From positions 124,001 to 188,000 of the forward strand of contig NZ_JBNWEO010000017.1 of the NCBI RefSeq assembly GCF_050496765.1: a stretch of 64,000 nt of DNA, given 5' to 3'. Position 1 is the stretch's first letter. Every line of letters starts with the position of its first letter. This DNA is from JAEVLT01 sp050496765 (GTDB lineage: Bacteria; Bacillota; Bacilli; Bacillales; Cytobacillaceae). This document shows positions 40,886 through 50,568 of this stretch, one piece after another. The notes beneath the pieces were generated by a model. That model saw nothing but the letters and a program-made list of their open reading frames with translations, ran no database searches and was not told the origin of the DNA. The translations under genes and the position numbers were made by a program.

Positions 40886-41485
40886 ATGCCAGAACATTAT
40901 TATTCCCGTACGCAAAAGGTTGAAAGTGATCCAATCTACTGGGATTTTATATTAAAAGGAAATCCTTTTCGGTTTAAGACAGATAATGGTGTATTTTCAA
41001 AACGAGAGGTCGATTTCGGATCGAGGCTGCTAATTGAAACATTTGCAATGCCGGATCTTAAAGGTCCTGTCTTGGATGCGGGCTGCGGCTACGGACCGAT
41101 CGGGCTGTCGGTTGCCAAAGTTTATCCGGAACGGGTTGTTCACTTGATCGATGTCAATTTGCGAGCGCTTGAATTAGCAAAGGAAAACGCAAAACTCAAT
41201 CAAATTGATACTATCAAAATATACGAAAGTGATCGGTTGATGAATGTGACAGAAAGGGACTTTGCGGCGATTTTAACAAACCCGCCAATTAGAGCCGGGA
41301 AAAAAATTGTCCATGATCTTTTCGATCAGAGTTATCAGCTCCTTGCACCTGAAGGTGAACTATGGGTTGTGATTCAAAAGAAACAGGGAGCTCCCTCAGC
41401 AATGGAAAAACTGAAGCAGCTATACCAAGAAGTAGAGATTGTGAAGAAAGAAAAAGGTTACTATATTTTAAAAGCAAAAAAATAG
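40886..41485 (+). CDS. ybxB: RsmC-like class I SAM-dependent methyltransferase (YbxB)
   Basis: Predicted rRNA guanine-N2 methyltransferase by similarity to RsmC; the exact target in bacilli is unproven. The Rossmann SAM-binding motif VLDAGCGYGPIGL (about residues 62-74) and the catalytic NPPIRAG motif (the NPPY-type site, about residue 131) are clear. ATG 40886 with TGGAGGTGAG upstream gives 199 residues. It sits between rplL and rpoB as in B. subtilis. Confidence 0.9.
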   Translation: MPEHYYSRTQKVESDPIYWDFILKGNPFRFKTDNGVFSKREVDFGSRLLIETFAMPDLKGPVLDAGCGYGPIGLSVAKVYPERVVHLIDVNLRALELAKENAKLNQIDTIKIYESDRLMNVTERDFAAILTNPPIRAGKKIVHDLFDQSYQLLAPEGELWVVIQKKQGAPSAMEKLKQLYQEVEIVKKEKGYYILKAKK

Positions 41486-41486
41486 T

Positions 41487-41515
41487 TTGACTCAACTGTG
41501 CTGCTGTGTTAATAT
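41487..41515 (+). promoter_or_regulatory. rpoB-rpoC promoter
   Basis: TTGACT (41487-41492), then extended -10 TGT-TAATAT (41510-41515), 17-bp spacer. The 230-base leader contains a hairpin formed by CCCTTTTTCT and AGAAAGGGG (41650-41680), then AGGGGA/TCCCCT; its role is unknown. Confidence 0.7.
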
Positions 41516-41744
41516 TATAAAATGCCAAGATATTAATTTCCGAATTATTCCTAAAAAATTCCCATTTGAGGTATAAAAAAGGAATAGAACGGAAATGATG
41601 ACAAAATAATAGTCAAAAAATGTGAAAATGTGGTTTTTGAGTAAAAAAACCCTTTTTCTTTTTGTCTTATGAGAAAGGGGATTTCCCCTAAATTATAAGA
41701 TGCAATAGATTTAATTATAACGCTTGATTTGAGGGGTGAATCAG

Positions 41745-44700
41745 TTGACAGGTCAACTAGTTCAGTATGGACGACACCGCCAACGAAGAAGTTACGCGCG
41801 AATCAGTGAAGTTTTAGAATTACCAAATCTAATTGAAATCCAAACCTCTTCCTATCAATGGTTTCTTGATGAAGGTTTGCGTGAAATGTTCCAGGATATT
41901 TCACCAATTGAAGACTTTACTGGTAATCTCTCTCTAGAATTTATTGATTACAGCCTTGGCGAACCAAAGTATTCAGTAGAGGAATCAAAGGAGCGGGACG
42001 TTACATATTCTGCACCTTTACGTGTGAAAGTACGTCTTGTGAACAAAGAGACAGGAGAAGTGAAGGACCAGGACGTTTTCATGGGCGATTTTCCGCTTAT
42101 GACTGAAACTGGTACATTTGTGATCAACGGTGCAGAGCGTGTTATTGTTTCACAGCTCGTGCGCTCACCAAGCGTTTATTTTAGCGGAAAAGTTGATAAA
42201 AACGGGAAACGCGGCTTTACAGCAACTGTGATTCCGAACCGCGGCGCATGGCTTGAATATGAAACAGACGCCAAGGATGTCGTTTATGTCAGGATCGATC
42301 GTACTCGGAAACTGCCCGTTACGGTTCTTTTGCGTGCTCTTGGATTTGGCTCTGATCAGGAAATCATTGAATTGATTGGAGACAATGAATATCTTCGCAA
42401 TACGCTTGAAAAGGATAACACGGAAAGTGTGGAAAAAGCGCTGTTGGAAATATATGAGCGCCTTCGTCCAGGTGAACCGCCTACAGTTGAGAACGCCAAA
42501 AGTTTATTGATTTCCAGATTTTTCGACCCTAAGCGCTATGATTTAGCAAATGTTGGTCGCTACAAGATCAATAAAAAGCTTCATATAAAAAATCGTTTAT
42601 TCAATCAGCGTTTGGCAGAGACGCTTGTTGACCCGGAAACAGGGGAAATTATTGCGGAAAAAGGAACGATTCTTGACCGCCGCAACTTGGACCGCATTTT
42701 ACCTGCCCTTGAAAAGAATATCAATTTCACGACCTACCAGCCTGCAGGCGGTGTAGTTGAAGAAGAAATCCTGCTGCAAAACGTTAAAATCTATGCGCCG
42801 GGCGACGAAAATGAAAAAGTGATCAATGTCATCGGCAATGCGTATGTGACGGAACAGGTGAAAAATATCAGCCCTGCTGACATTATTGCCTCCATTAGCT
42901 ATTTCTTCGATTTGTTGCATGGTGTTGGGGATACAGATGATATTGACCATCTGGGAAACCGTCGTCTGCGTTCGGTTGGCGAATTGCTGCAAAACCAGTT
43001 CCGCATTGGGTTATCGCGGATGGAACGTGTTGTGCGTGAAAGGATGTCCATTCAGGATACGGCAACGATCACCCCGCAGCAGCTTATTAATATCCGGCCA
43101 GTGATTGCGTCGATTAAAGAATTCTTTGGCAGTTCCCAGCTGTCACAGTTCATGGATCAGACAAACCCGCTTGCTGAATTAACGCATAAGCGCCGTTTAT
43201 CTGCATTAGGACCTGGTGGATTGACACGTGAACGCGCCGGTATGGAAGTACGTGACGTTCACTACTCCCACTATGGCCGGATGTGTCCGATTGAAACGCC
43301 TGAGGGACCAAACATCGGATTGATTAACTCTTTATCAACATTTGCGAAAGTAAACCGTTTCGGTTTTATTGAAACGCCATACCGCCGCGTTGACCCGGAT
43401 ACCGGAAAAGTAACAGACCGGATTGATTATTTAACGGCGGATGAGGAAGATAACTATGTAGTGGCTCAAGCAAACTCGCGTCTTGGTGAAGACGGCTCGT
43501 TCCTTGATGAAGAAGTCGTTGCCCGTTTCCGCGGGGAAAACACCGTTGTCAAGCGTGAGCGAATCGACTACATGGATGTATCGCCGAAGCAGGTTGTTTC
43601 TGCAGCGACAGCATGTATTCCGTTCCTTGAAAACGATGACTCGAACCGCGCATTAATGGGAGCGAACATGCAGCGCCAAGCTGTTCCGTTAATGGAACCA
43701 GAAGCGCCAAGAGTTGGTACAGGAATGGAATACGTATCGGCTAAAGACTCCGGCGCAGCTGTGATTTGTAAACATCCTGGCATCGTCGAACATGTGGAGG
43801 CTCGCGAAGTTTGGGTTCGCCGCATCACCGAAGTTGATGGCAAAGAGATCAAAGGCGATCTTGATAAATACAAAATGTTAAAATTCGTTCGTTCCAATCA
43901 AGGAACTTGCTACAACCAGCGTCCGATTGTCAAAGTTGGTGACCGTGTTGTAAAAGGCGAAGTACTCGGCGATGGTCCATCAATGGAAAAAGGTGAATTA
44001 GCACTTGGACGAAATGTGCTGGTAGCCTTTATGACATGGAATGGCTATAACTATGAAGACGCCATTATCATGAGTGAACGTCTTGTAAAAGATGATGTCT
44101 ATACTTCGATCCATATCGAAGAATATGAATCAGAATCACGTGATACGAAGCTTGGACCAGAAGAAATAACCCGTGATATTCCAAACGTCGGTGAAGATGC
44201 ATTAAGAAATCTTGATGAACGCGGAATTATTCGCACTGGTGCAGAGGTAAAAGACGGTGATCTGCTCGTCGGGAAAGTTACCCCTAAAGGTGTAACCGAA
44301 TTGACAGCAGAAGAACGTCTCCTCCATGCAATTTTTGGAGAAAAAGCAAGAGAAGTTCGCGATACTTCCCTTCGCGTACCGCATGGCGGCGGCGGAATTG
44401 TCCATGATGTAAAAGTCTTTAACCGCGAAGACGGTGACGAGCTCCCGCCAGGCGTTAATCAGCTTGTCCGTGTATACATTGTGCAAAAACGCAAAATCCA
44501 TCAAGGTGACAAGATGGCCGGACGCCACGGAAATAAAGGGGTAATCTCCCGGATCCTTCCTGAAGAAGATATGCCGTTCCTTCCAGATGGAACGCCGGTC
44601 GATATCATGTTAAATCCGCTAGGCGTACCATCGCGGATGAACATCGGTCAAGTGTTGGAACTTCACCTTGGAATGGCGGCAAGGCAATTGGGTATCCATG

Positions 44701-45305
44701 TTGCAACGCCTGTATTTGATGGAGCCCGCGAGGAAGATGTATGGGCAACAATCGAAGAAGCAGGAATGGCTCGTGATGCGAAAACGGTTCTATATGATGG
44801 CCGCACGGGCGAACCGTTTGACAACCGGATTTCCGTCGGGGTCATGTACATGATCAAACTCGCCCACATGGTTGATGACAAGCTGCATGCCCGTTCAACT
44901 GGACCGTACTCACTTGTCACACAGCAGCCGCTTGGCGGTAAAGCCCAGTTCGGCGGCCAGCGATTTGGCGAGATGGAAGTTTGGGCGCTTGAAGCATATG
45001 GTGCCGCATATACCCTTCAGGAAATTCTTACGGTTAAGTCAGATGATGTGGTCGGTCGTGTAAAAACGTACGAAGCAATCGTCAAAGGCGAAAACGTTCC
45101 GGAACCAGGAGTTCCTGAGTCGTTTAAAGTATTGATCAAAGAACTTCAAAGCCTTGGTATGGATGTAAAGATTCTATCGGGTGATGAAGAGGAAATTGAG
45201 ATGCGCGATCTTGAAGACGAAGAAGATTTGCAGCAAGTTGATACCTTGAATATTGCTTCGGAGCCGCAGGAGATCGAATCGGAAAAAGTAGGGTCAAAAG
45301 AGTAA
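41745..45305 (+). CDS. rpoB: RNA polymerase beta subunit
   Basis: Catalytic core subunit with the beta half of the active-site cleft. 1186 residues from TTG 41745 (MTGQLVQYGRHRQRRSYA), the B. subtilis start; GAGGGGTG at 41731-41738 is correctly spaced, and GTG 41736 is rejected. The rifampicin pocket from about residue 463 (SSQLSQFMDQTNPLAELTHK, then RRLSALGPGG) shows the wild-type, sensitive sequence. The C-terminal GGKAQFGGQRFGEMEVWALE anchors the beta' subunit. The last 50 residues are acidic. Confidence 0.98.
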   Translation: MTGQLVQYGRHRQRRSYARISEVLELPNLIEIQTSSYQWFLDEGLREMFQDISPIEDFTGNLSLEFIDYSLGEPKYSVEESKERDVTYSAPLRVKVRLVNKETGEVKDQDVFMGDFPLMTETGTFVINGAERVIVSQLVRSPSVYFSGKVDKNGKRGFTATVIPNRGAWLEYETDAKDVVYVRIDRTRKLPVTVLLRALGFGSDQEIIELIGDNEYLRNTLEKDNTESVEKALLEIYERLRPGEPPTVENAKSLLISRFFDPKRYDLANVGRYKINKKLHIKNRLFNQRLAETLVDPETGEIIAEKGTILDRRNLDRILPALEKNINFTTYQPAGGVVEEEILLQNVKIYAPGDENEKVINVIGNAYVTEQVKNISPADIIASISYFFDLLHGVGDTDDIDHLGNRRLRSVGELLQNQFRIGLSRMERVVRERMSIQDTATITPQQLINIRPVIASIKEFFGSSQLSQFMDQTNPLAELTHKRRLSALGPGGLTRERAGMEVRDVHYSHYGRMCPIETPEGPNIGLINSLSTFAKVNRFGFIETPYRRVDPDTGKVTDRIDYLTADEEDNYVVAQANSRLGEDGSFLDEEVVARFRGENTVVKRERIDYMDVSPKQVVSAATACIPFLENDDSNRALMGANMQRQAVPLMEPEAPRVGTGMEYVSAKDSGAAVICKHPGIVEHVEAREVWVRRITEVDGKEIKGDLDKYKMLKFVRSNQGTCYNQRPIVKVGDRVVKGEVLGDGPSMEKGELALGRNVLVAFMTWNGYNYEDAIIMSERLVKDDVYTSIHIEEYESESRDTKLGPEEITRDIPNVGEDALRNLDERGIIRTGAEVKDGDLLVGKVTPKGVTELTAEERLLHAIFGEKAREVRDTSLRVPHGGGGIVHDVKVFNREDGDELPPGVNQLVRVYIVQKRKIHQGDKMAGRHGNKGVISRILPEEDMPFLPDGTPVDIMLNPLGVPSRMNIGQVLELHLGMAARQLGIHVATPVFDGAREEDVWATIEEAGMARDAKTVLYDGRTGEPFDNRISVGVMYMIKLAHMVDDKLHARSTGPYSLVTQQPLGGKAQFGGQRFGEMEVWALEAYGAAYTLQEILTVKSDDVVGRVKTYEAIVKGENVPEPGVPESFKVLIKELQSLGMDVKILSGDEEEIEMRDLEDEEDLQQVDTLNIASEPQEIESEKVGSKE

Positions 45306-45312
45306 TTCTTTT

Positions 45313-45343
45313 ATCAGCGGGGAAGTAAAAAAGCCCCGCTGAT
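45313..45343. repeat. ATCAGCGGGG hairpin between rpoB and rpoC
   Basis: A perfect 10-bp stem ATCAGCGGGG/CCCCGCTGAT with an 11-base loop and no T tract, followed by TGAAAGT. Its core matches the hairpins at 7342-7374 and 30439-30472. It may be a processing or stability element between the two polymerase messages. Confidence 0.7.
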
Positions 45344-45403
45344 TGAAAGTAGATATTGAACGCACTAAGGGTAAAACCTGAGATCAAAAGGGAGGTAGGC
45401 CCC

Positions 45404-48400
45404 TTGCTGGACGTTAATAATTTTGAGTATATGAAAATTGGTCTTGCTTCACCTGATAAAATCCGTTCTTGGTCTTACGGGGAAGTAAAAAAACCAGAAA
45501 CAATCAACTATCGCACATTGAAACCTGAGAAAGACGGTTTGTTTTGCGAACGGATTTTCGGTCCGACGAAAGACTGGGAATGCCATTGCGGAAAATACAA
45601 ACGGGTCCGTTACAAAGGGGTTGTCTGCGATCGATGCGGTGTTGAAGTAACGCGCGCAAAAGTACGCCGCGAACGGATGGGTCATATTGAACTTGCAGCA
45701 CCGGTATCCCATATATGGTATTTCAAAGGGATTCCAAGCCGTATGGGTCTTGTTTTGGACATGTCGCCTCGCGCATTGGAGGAAGTGATCTATTTTGCTT
45801 CCTATGTAGTCACAGAGTCCGGAGACACGGCGCTTGAAAAGAAACAGCTTTTATCTGAAAAAGAATACCGTGCATACCGTGAAAAATACGGAAATAAGTT
45901 CCAAGCTGCGATGGGTGCGGAAGCGATCAAAAAACTTTTAACCGATATTGACTTGAATAAAGAAGCCGACATGCTGAAAGAAGAGTTGAAAACAGCTCAA
46001 GGTCAGCGCCGGACGCGTGCAATCAAGCGCTTGGAAGTGATCGAGGCATTCCGCAGTTCTGGTAACGAGCCTTCATGGATGATCCTTGATGTCCTTCCGG
46101 TTATTCCTCCAGAGTTGCGTCCAATGGTACAGCTGGATGGCGGACGCTTTGCGACATCGGATTTAAACGACCTTTACCGCCGGGTTATTAACCGGAATAA
46201 TCGGTTAAAGCGGCTATTGGATTTAGGTGCACCAAGCATTATCGTGCAAAATGAAAAGCGGATGCTTCAAGAAGCTGTTGACGCTTTAATTGATAATGGC
46301 CGCCGCGGGCGTCCAGTTACCGGTCCGGGAAATCGTCCGTTAAAATCACTTTCCCATATGCTAAAAGGAAAGCAAGGCCGTTTCCGTCAAAACTTGCTTG
46401 GAAAACGGGTTGACTATTCTGGCCGTTCGGTTATTGTTGTTGGTCCAAATTTAAAAATGTATCAATGTGGTCTTCCAAAAGAAATGGCGATTGAGCTCTT
46501 TAAGCCATTTGTAATGAAAGAGCTTGTTGAAAAAGGATTGGCCCATAACATTAAATCGGCGAAACGAAAAATTGAACGGTTATCACCAGAAGTTTGGGAT
46601 GTGCTTGAAGATGTCATTAAGGAGCATCCAGTTCTCTTAAACCGTGCCCCTACTCTGCATAGATTAGGAATTCAAGCATTTGAACCAACAATTGTTGAAG
46701 GTCGTGCAATCCGCCTTCACCCGCTTGTATGTACGGCATATAATGCGGACTTTGACGGTGACCAAATGGCGGTTCACGTACCGCTATCAGCAGAAGCACA
46801 AGCAGAAGCGCGCTTGCTAATGCTGGCGGCTCAGAACATTTTGAATCCGAAAGACGGAAAACCGGTTGTTACTCCTTCCCAGGACATGGTATTAGGTAAC
46901 TACTACCTGACATTGGAAAGAGAAGGTGCCGTTGGCGAGGGCATGATTTTCAAAGATATCAATGAAGCGCTGCTTGCTTATCAAAATGGTTATGTCCATT
47001 TCCATACCCGCATTGCTGTACATGCCGGTTCATTAAAGAACGAAACGTTTACCGAGGAACAAAACAATCAATTGTTGATTACAACTGTCGGCAAATTGAT
47101 TTTTAATGAGATTTTGCCGAAGTCTTTCCCTTATATCAATGAACCAACAAGGGATAACTTAGAAGTAAAAACCCCTGAAAAATACTTTGTAAACAAAGGG
47201 GAAGATATAGTCGCCCGCATTAAGTCGATGCCGCTCGTTGATCCATTTAAAAAGAAAATTCTCGGGAATATCATTGCCGAGGTATTTAAACGGTTCAAGA
47301 TCACAGAGACATCAAAAATGTTGGATCGCATGAAAGACCTTGGATTCCAATATTCGACAAAAGCCGGTATCACTGTTGGTGTAGCCGACATCGTCGTTCT
47401 CGGTGAAAAACAGGAAATCCTGGCTGAAGCTCAACACAAAGTTGATAATGTAATGAAACAATTCAGACGCGGATTAATTACCGAAGATGAACGCTATGAT
47501 CGCGTTATCTCGATCTGGAGCCAGGCGAAAGATACCATTCAAGGAAAACTAATGAAATCCTTGAATAAAACAAACCCAATCTTTATGATGAGTGATTCGG
47601 GCGCCCGTGGTAATGCCTCCAACTTTACACAGCTCGCTGGAATGCGCGGATTGATGGCCAACCCGGCTGGACGGATCATCGAATTGCCGATCAAATCAAG
47701 TTTCCGTGAAGGTTTAACGGTATTGGAGTACTTTATTTCTACACACGGAGCCCGTAAAGGTCTTGCTGATACGGCACTTAAAACAGCTGACTCTGGTTAC
47801 TTGACACGCCGCCTAGTCGATGTTGCTCAAGACGTCATTGTCCGTGAAGATGATTGTGGGACGGACCGTGGTTTGCTCATCCGGGCACTCAAAGACGGTA
47901 CTGAAATTATTGAGTCATTAGAAGAACGGTTGATTGGACGTTATGCACGCAGAAGCATTCGCCACCCAGAAACAAACGAAGTAATCGTACCTGAAAATGG
48001 ATTGATTACGGAAGATCTGGCGGCAGTGATTGTTGAAGCGGGGATTGAAGAAGTGAACATTCGCTCTGCCTTTACATGCAATACCCGTCATGGGGTTTGT
48101 AAAAAATGTTATGGACGCAACTTGGCAACCGGTCAGGAAGTGGAAGTGGGCGAAGCGGTTGGAATTATTGCTGCTCAATCCATCGGTGAGCCAGGTACAC
48201 AGTTAACAATGCGTACATTCCATACAGGTGGAGTTGCCGGAGACGATATTACCCAAGGTCTTCCGCGGATTCAGGAAATTTTTGAAGCGCGAAATCCGAA
48301 AGGTCAAGCCGTTATTTCGGAAATCGATGGCGTTGTTGTTGGAATCAACGAAGGACGCGACCGTCAGCATGAGATCGTTGTCCAAGGTGAAGTTGAATCA

Positions 48401-49003
48401 AGGACATATACAGCACCGTACACATCACGCCTGAAAGTGGCTGTGAATGATCGAGTCGAACGCGGACAGGAACTAACCGAAGGATCGATTGATCCGAAAG
48501 AGTTAATCAAGGTGAAAGATGTTAACGCTGTTCAAGAGTACCTGCTTCGAGAGGTTCAAAAAGTATACCGGATGCAAGGGGTAGAAATTGGCGATAAGCA
48601 TATTGAAGTAATGGTACGGCAAATGCTCCGTAAAGTCCGGGTGATCGATGCTGGTGAAACGGATGTTCTTCCAGGAACATTGCTTGATATTCACCAATTC
48701 ACTGACGCAAACGAAAAAGCTTTGCTTGAAGGAAAAATACCGGCAACAGGCCGTCCGGTCCTACTAGGTATTACGAAAGCATCGCTTGAAACAGACTCCT
48801 TTTTATCTGCAGCATCGTTCCAAGAAACGACACGTGTTCTAACAGATGCAGCGATCAAAGGAAAACGCGACGAATTGCTTGGGTTAAAAGAAAATGTCAT
48901 CATCGGAAAACTAGTTCCTGCAGGAACGGGTATGCAGCGATACCGCAAAGCAGAACCAGTATTGAGGGACACTACCTCCGAAGAACCTGTAACAATTAAC
49001 TAA
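45404..49003 (+). CDS. rpoC: RNA polymerase beta' subunit
   Basis: Largest core subunit. 1199 residues from TTG 45404 (MLDVNNFEYMKIGLASPDK), with GGGAGG at 45390-45395. The N-terminal zinc finger CHCGKYKRV...CDRCG (about residues 60-80), catalytic NADFDGDQMA with D449, D451 and D453 binding magnesium, bridge and trigger helix regions (GARGNASNFTQLAGMRGLM; TQLTMRTFHTGGVA), and the second zinc cluster CGTD...CNTRHGVCKKCYG are all intact. Confidence 0.98.
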   Translation: MLDVNNFEYMKIGLASPDKIRSWSYGEVKKPETINYRTLKPEKDGLFCERIFGPTKDWECHCGKYKRVRYKGVVCDRCGVEVTRAKVRRERMGHIELAAPVSHIWYFKGIPSRMGLVLDMSPRALEEVIYFASYVVTESGDTALEKKQLLSEKEYRAYREKYGNKFQAAMGAEAIKKLLTDIDLNKEADMLKEELKTAQGQRRTRAIKRLEVIEAFRSSGNEPSWMILDVLPVIPPELRPMVQLDGGRFATSDLNDLYRRVINRNNRLKRLLDLGAPSIIVQNEKRMLQEAVDALIDNGRRGRPVTGPGNRPLKSLSHMLKGKQGRFRQNLLGKRVDYSGRSVIVVGPNLKMYQCGLPKEMAIELFKPFVMKELVEKGLAHNIKSAKRKIERLSPEVWDVLEDVIKEHPVLLNRAPTLHRLGIQAFEPTIVEGRAIRLHPLVCTAYNADFDGDQMAVHVPLSAEAQAEARLLMLAAQNILNPKDGKPVVTPSQDMVLGNYYLTLEREGAVGEGMIFKDINEALLAYQNGYVHFHTRIAVHAGSLKNETFTEEQNNQLLITTVGKLIFNEILPKSFPYINEPTRDNLEVKTPEKYFVNKGEDIVARIKSMPLVDPFKKKILGNIIAEVFKRFKITETSKMLDRMKDLGFQYSTKAGITVGVADIVVLGEKQEILAEAQHKVDNVMKQFRRGLITEDERYDRVISIWSQAKDTIQGKLMKSLNKTNPIFMMSDSGARGNASNFTQLAGMRGLMANPAGRIIELPIKSSFREGLTVLEYFISTHGARKGLADTALKTADSGYLTRRLVDVAQDVIVREDDCGTDRGLLIRALKDGTEIIESLEERLIGRYARRSIRHPETNEVIVPENGLITEDLAAVIVEAGIEEVNIRSAFTCNTRHGVCKKCYGRNLATGQEVEVGEAVGIIAAQSIGEPGTQLTMRTFHTGGVAGDDITQGLPRIQEIFEARNPKGQAVISEIDGVVVGINEGRDRQHEIVVQGEVESRTYTAPYTSRLKVAVNDRVERGQELTEGSIDPKELIKVKDVNAVQEYLLREVQKVYRMQGVEIGDKHIEVMVRQMLRKVRVIDAGETDVLPGTLLDIHQFTDANEKALLEGKIPATGRPVLLGITKASLETDSFLSAASFQETTRVLTDAAIKGKRDELLGLKENVIIGKLVPAGTGMQRYRKAEPVLRDTTSEEPVTIN

Positions 49004-49010
49004 TTGAATA

Positions 49011-49045
49011 GCGGTGCTTGCTGAAAACAGCAAGTGCCGCATTTT
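49011..49045 (+). terminator. Terminator after rpoC
   Basis: A 13-bp stem (GCGGTGCTTGCTG with CAGCAAGTGCCGC) and an AAAA loop, then ATTTT. It separates the rpoBC and str transcripts. Confidence 0.75.
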
Positions 49046-49084
49046 AAAGAAGTTCATTTCCTTATCGTTTATGAAAAAGTTTTA

Positions 49085-49113
49085 TTGACATCACAAATTG
49101 GAAATGGTAATAT
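49085..49113 (+). promoter_or_regulatory. str operon promoter (ybxF-rpsL-rpsG-fusA)
   Basis: TTGACA (49085-49090) and extended -10 TGG-TAATAT (49108-49113) with a 17-bp spacer, 45 bases before ybxF. Confidence 0.8.
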
Positions 49114-49158
49114 ATCAAAGGTGCTCCTATTCACCTGATACTTTGGAGGATATGGTTC

Positions 49159-49407
49159 ATGTCTTATGAAAAAGTATTACAGGCTAATAAGATTATTATA
49201 GGAACAAAACAGACAGTAAGAGCATTAAAAGATGGGAACGTTCAAGAACTTGTCGTAGCAGCGGATGCAGATCCAAAAATTACGGCAAAGATGATTCAAA
49301 AGGCTAAAGAATCAGAAATTCCTATCCTCTATGTTGATTCCATGAAAAAACTCGGAAGAGCATGCGGAATCGAAGTAGGTGCCTCGGCTGTTGCTATTAT
49401 TCGTTAA
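49159..49407 (+). CDS. ybxF: L7Ae-family kink-turn RNA-binding protein (YbxF)
   Basis: 82-residue L7Ae/L30e-fold protein; B. subtilis YbxF binds kink-turn RNAs and associates with ribosomes, but its function is open. Visible features: IIGTKQTVRALKDGNV near the N terminus, VVAADADPKIT, and the K-turn-binding C-terminal part LGRACGIEVGASAVAII. The start is ATG 49159 with TTTGGAGGAT. It heads the str operon, before rpsL, as in other bacilli. Confidence 0.93.
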   Translation: MSYEKVLQANKIIIGTKQTVRALKDGNVQELVVAADADPKITAKMIQKAKESEIPILYVDSMKKLGRACGIEVGASAVAIIR

Positions 49408-49507
49408 AAACTGTTTTTGTAGATAGTGGTCTGCAAAAACTTTGTTTTTGCAAAAAAATGAACCACCTGGATGTGTGGGCTTATAAAAAATGAAGGGAGG
49501 AAAAAAC

Positions 49508-49930
49508 ATGCCTACAATTAACCAATTAGTGCGCAAACCTCGTCAATCAAAAGAGGAAAAGTCAAAATCACCAGCACTTAACAAAGGTTACAATAGCTTT
49601 AAAAAAGCTCAAACAAATGTATCATCACCTCAAAAACGCGGAGTATGTACTCGTGTTGGTACAATGACTCCAAAGAAACCAAACTCAGCGCTTCGTAAAT
49701 ATGCACGTGTGCGTTTGACAAACGGTATTGAGGTAACTGCATACATTCCTGGTATCGGACACAACCTTCAAGAACACAGTGTAGTTCTTATTCGCGGAGG
49801 ACGTGTAAAAGACTTACCAGGGGTACGTTACCATATCGTACGTGGAGCCCTTGATACTGCCGGCGTAAACAACCGCATGCAAGGACGTTCGAAATATGGT
49901 ACAAAGAAACCAAAAGCAGCTAAAAAATAA
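49508..49930 (+). CDS. rpsL: Ribosomal protein S12
   Basis: Decoding-centre protein of the 30S subunit. 140 residues; MTPKKPNSALRKYARV carries the lysine linked to streptomycin resistance in its wild-type form, and GGRVKDLPGVRYHIVRGALD holds the second such region. ATG 49508 with AAGGGAGG; the 6-codon upstream extension is rejected. The C terminus is basic (KKPKAAKK). Confidence 0.97.
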   Translation: MPTINQLVRKPRQSKEEKSKSPALNKGYNSFKKAQTNVSSPQKRGVCTRVGTMTPKKPNSALRKYARVRLTNGIEVTAYIPGIGHNLQEHSVVLIRGGRVKDLPGVRYHIVRGALDTAGVNNRMQGRSKYGTKKPKAAKK

Positions 49931-49971
49931 TTTTAACGTAAATAACAGCTTTTTTGAAAGGAGGAAATAGA

Positions 49972-50442
49972 ATGCCACGTAAAGGTCCTGTAGCAAAAAG
50001 AGATGTGTTGCCAGATCCACTTTACAATTCGAAGCTAGTTACCCGTTTAATCAACAAAATGATGATCGACGGTAAAAGAGGTAAATCTCAAGCTATTCTT
50101 TACTCTGCGTTTGATATTATTCGCGAGCGTACCGGCAAAGATCCGATGGAAGTATTCGATGCGGCACTTAAAAACATCATGCCTGTGCTTGAAGTTCGAG
50201 CTCGCCGTGTAGGTGGTGCAAACTACCAAGTACCAGTTGAGGTGCGTCCTGATCGCCGGACAACGCTTGGTCTTCGCTGGTTAGTAAACTACGCGCGTCT
50301 TCGCGGTGAAAAAACGATGGAAGAGCGTTTAGCGAATGAAATTCTTGATGCAGCTAACAACACTGGTGCATCTGTCAAGAAACGCGAAGATACTCACAAG
50401 ATGGCGGAAGCAAACAAAGCGTTTGCCCACTATCGTTGGTAA
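49972..50442 (+). CDS. rpsG: Ribosomal protein S7
   Basis: 30S head assembly protein that nucleates the 3' major domain of 16S and lies near the E site. 156 residues, standard, starting MPRKGPVAKRDVLPDPLYNS at ATG 49972 behind AAAGGAGG. It ends in the usual EANKAFAHYRW. In E. coli S7 represses the str operon; no comparable site is evident here. The 126-base gap to fusA has no other feature. Confidence 0.97.
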   Translation: MPRKGPVAKRDVLPDPLYNSKLVTRLINKMMIDGKRGKSQAILYSAFDIIRERTGKDPMEVFDAALKNIMPVLEVRARRVGGANYQVPVEVRPDRRTTLGLRWLVNYARLRGEKTMEERLANEILDAANNTGASVKKREDTHKMAEANKAFAHYRW

Positions 50443-50568
50443 TGAATACACCATATTGAAACTCGCCGTTTGCCAAACGATCACAAAGGGAGGCAATGGC
50501 GCAGTTTTACATATGTAAATTGAATTTTTGACTAAAAAATTACTCATAAAAGGAAGGAGAAAGACCAA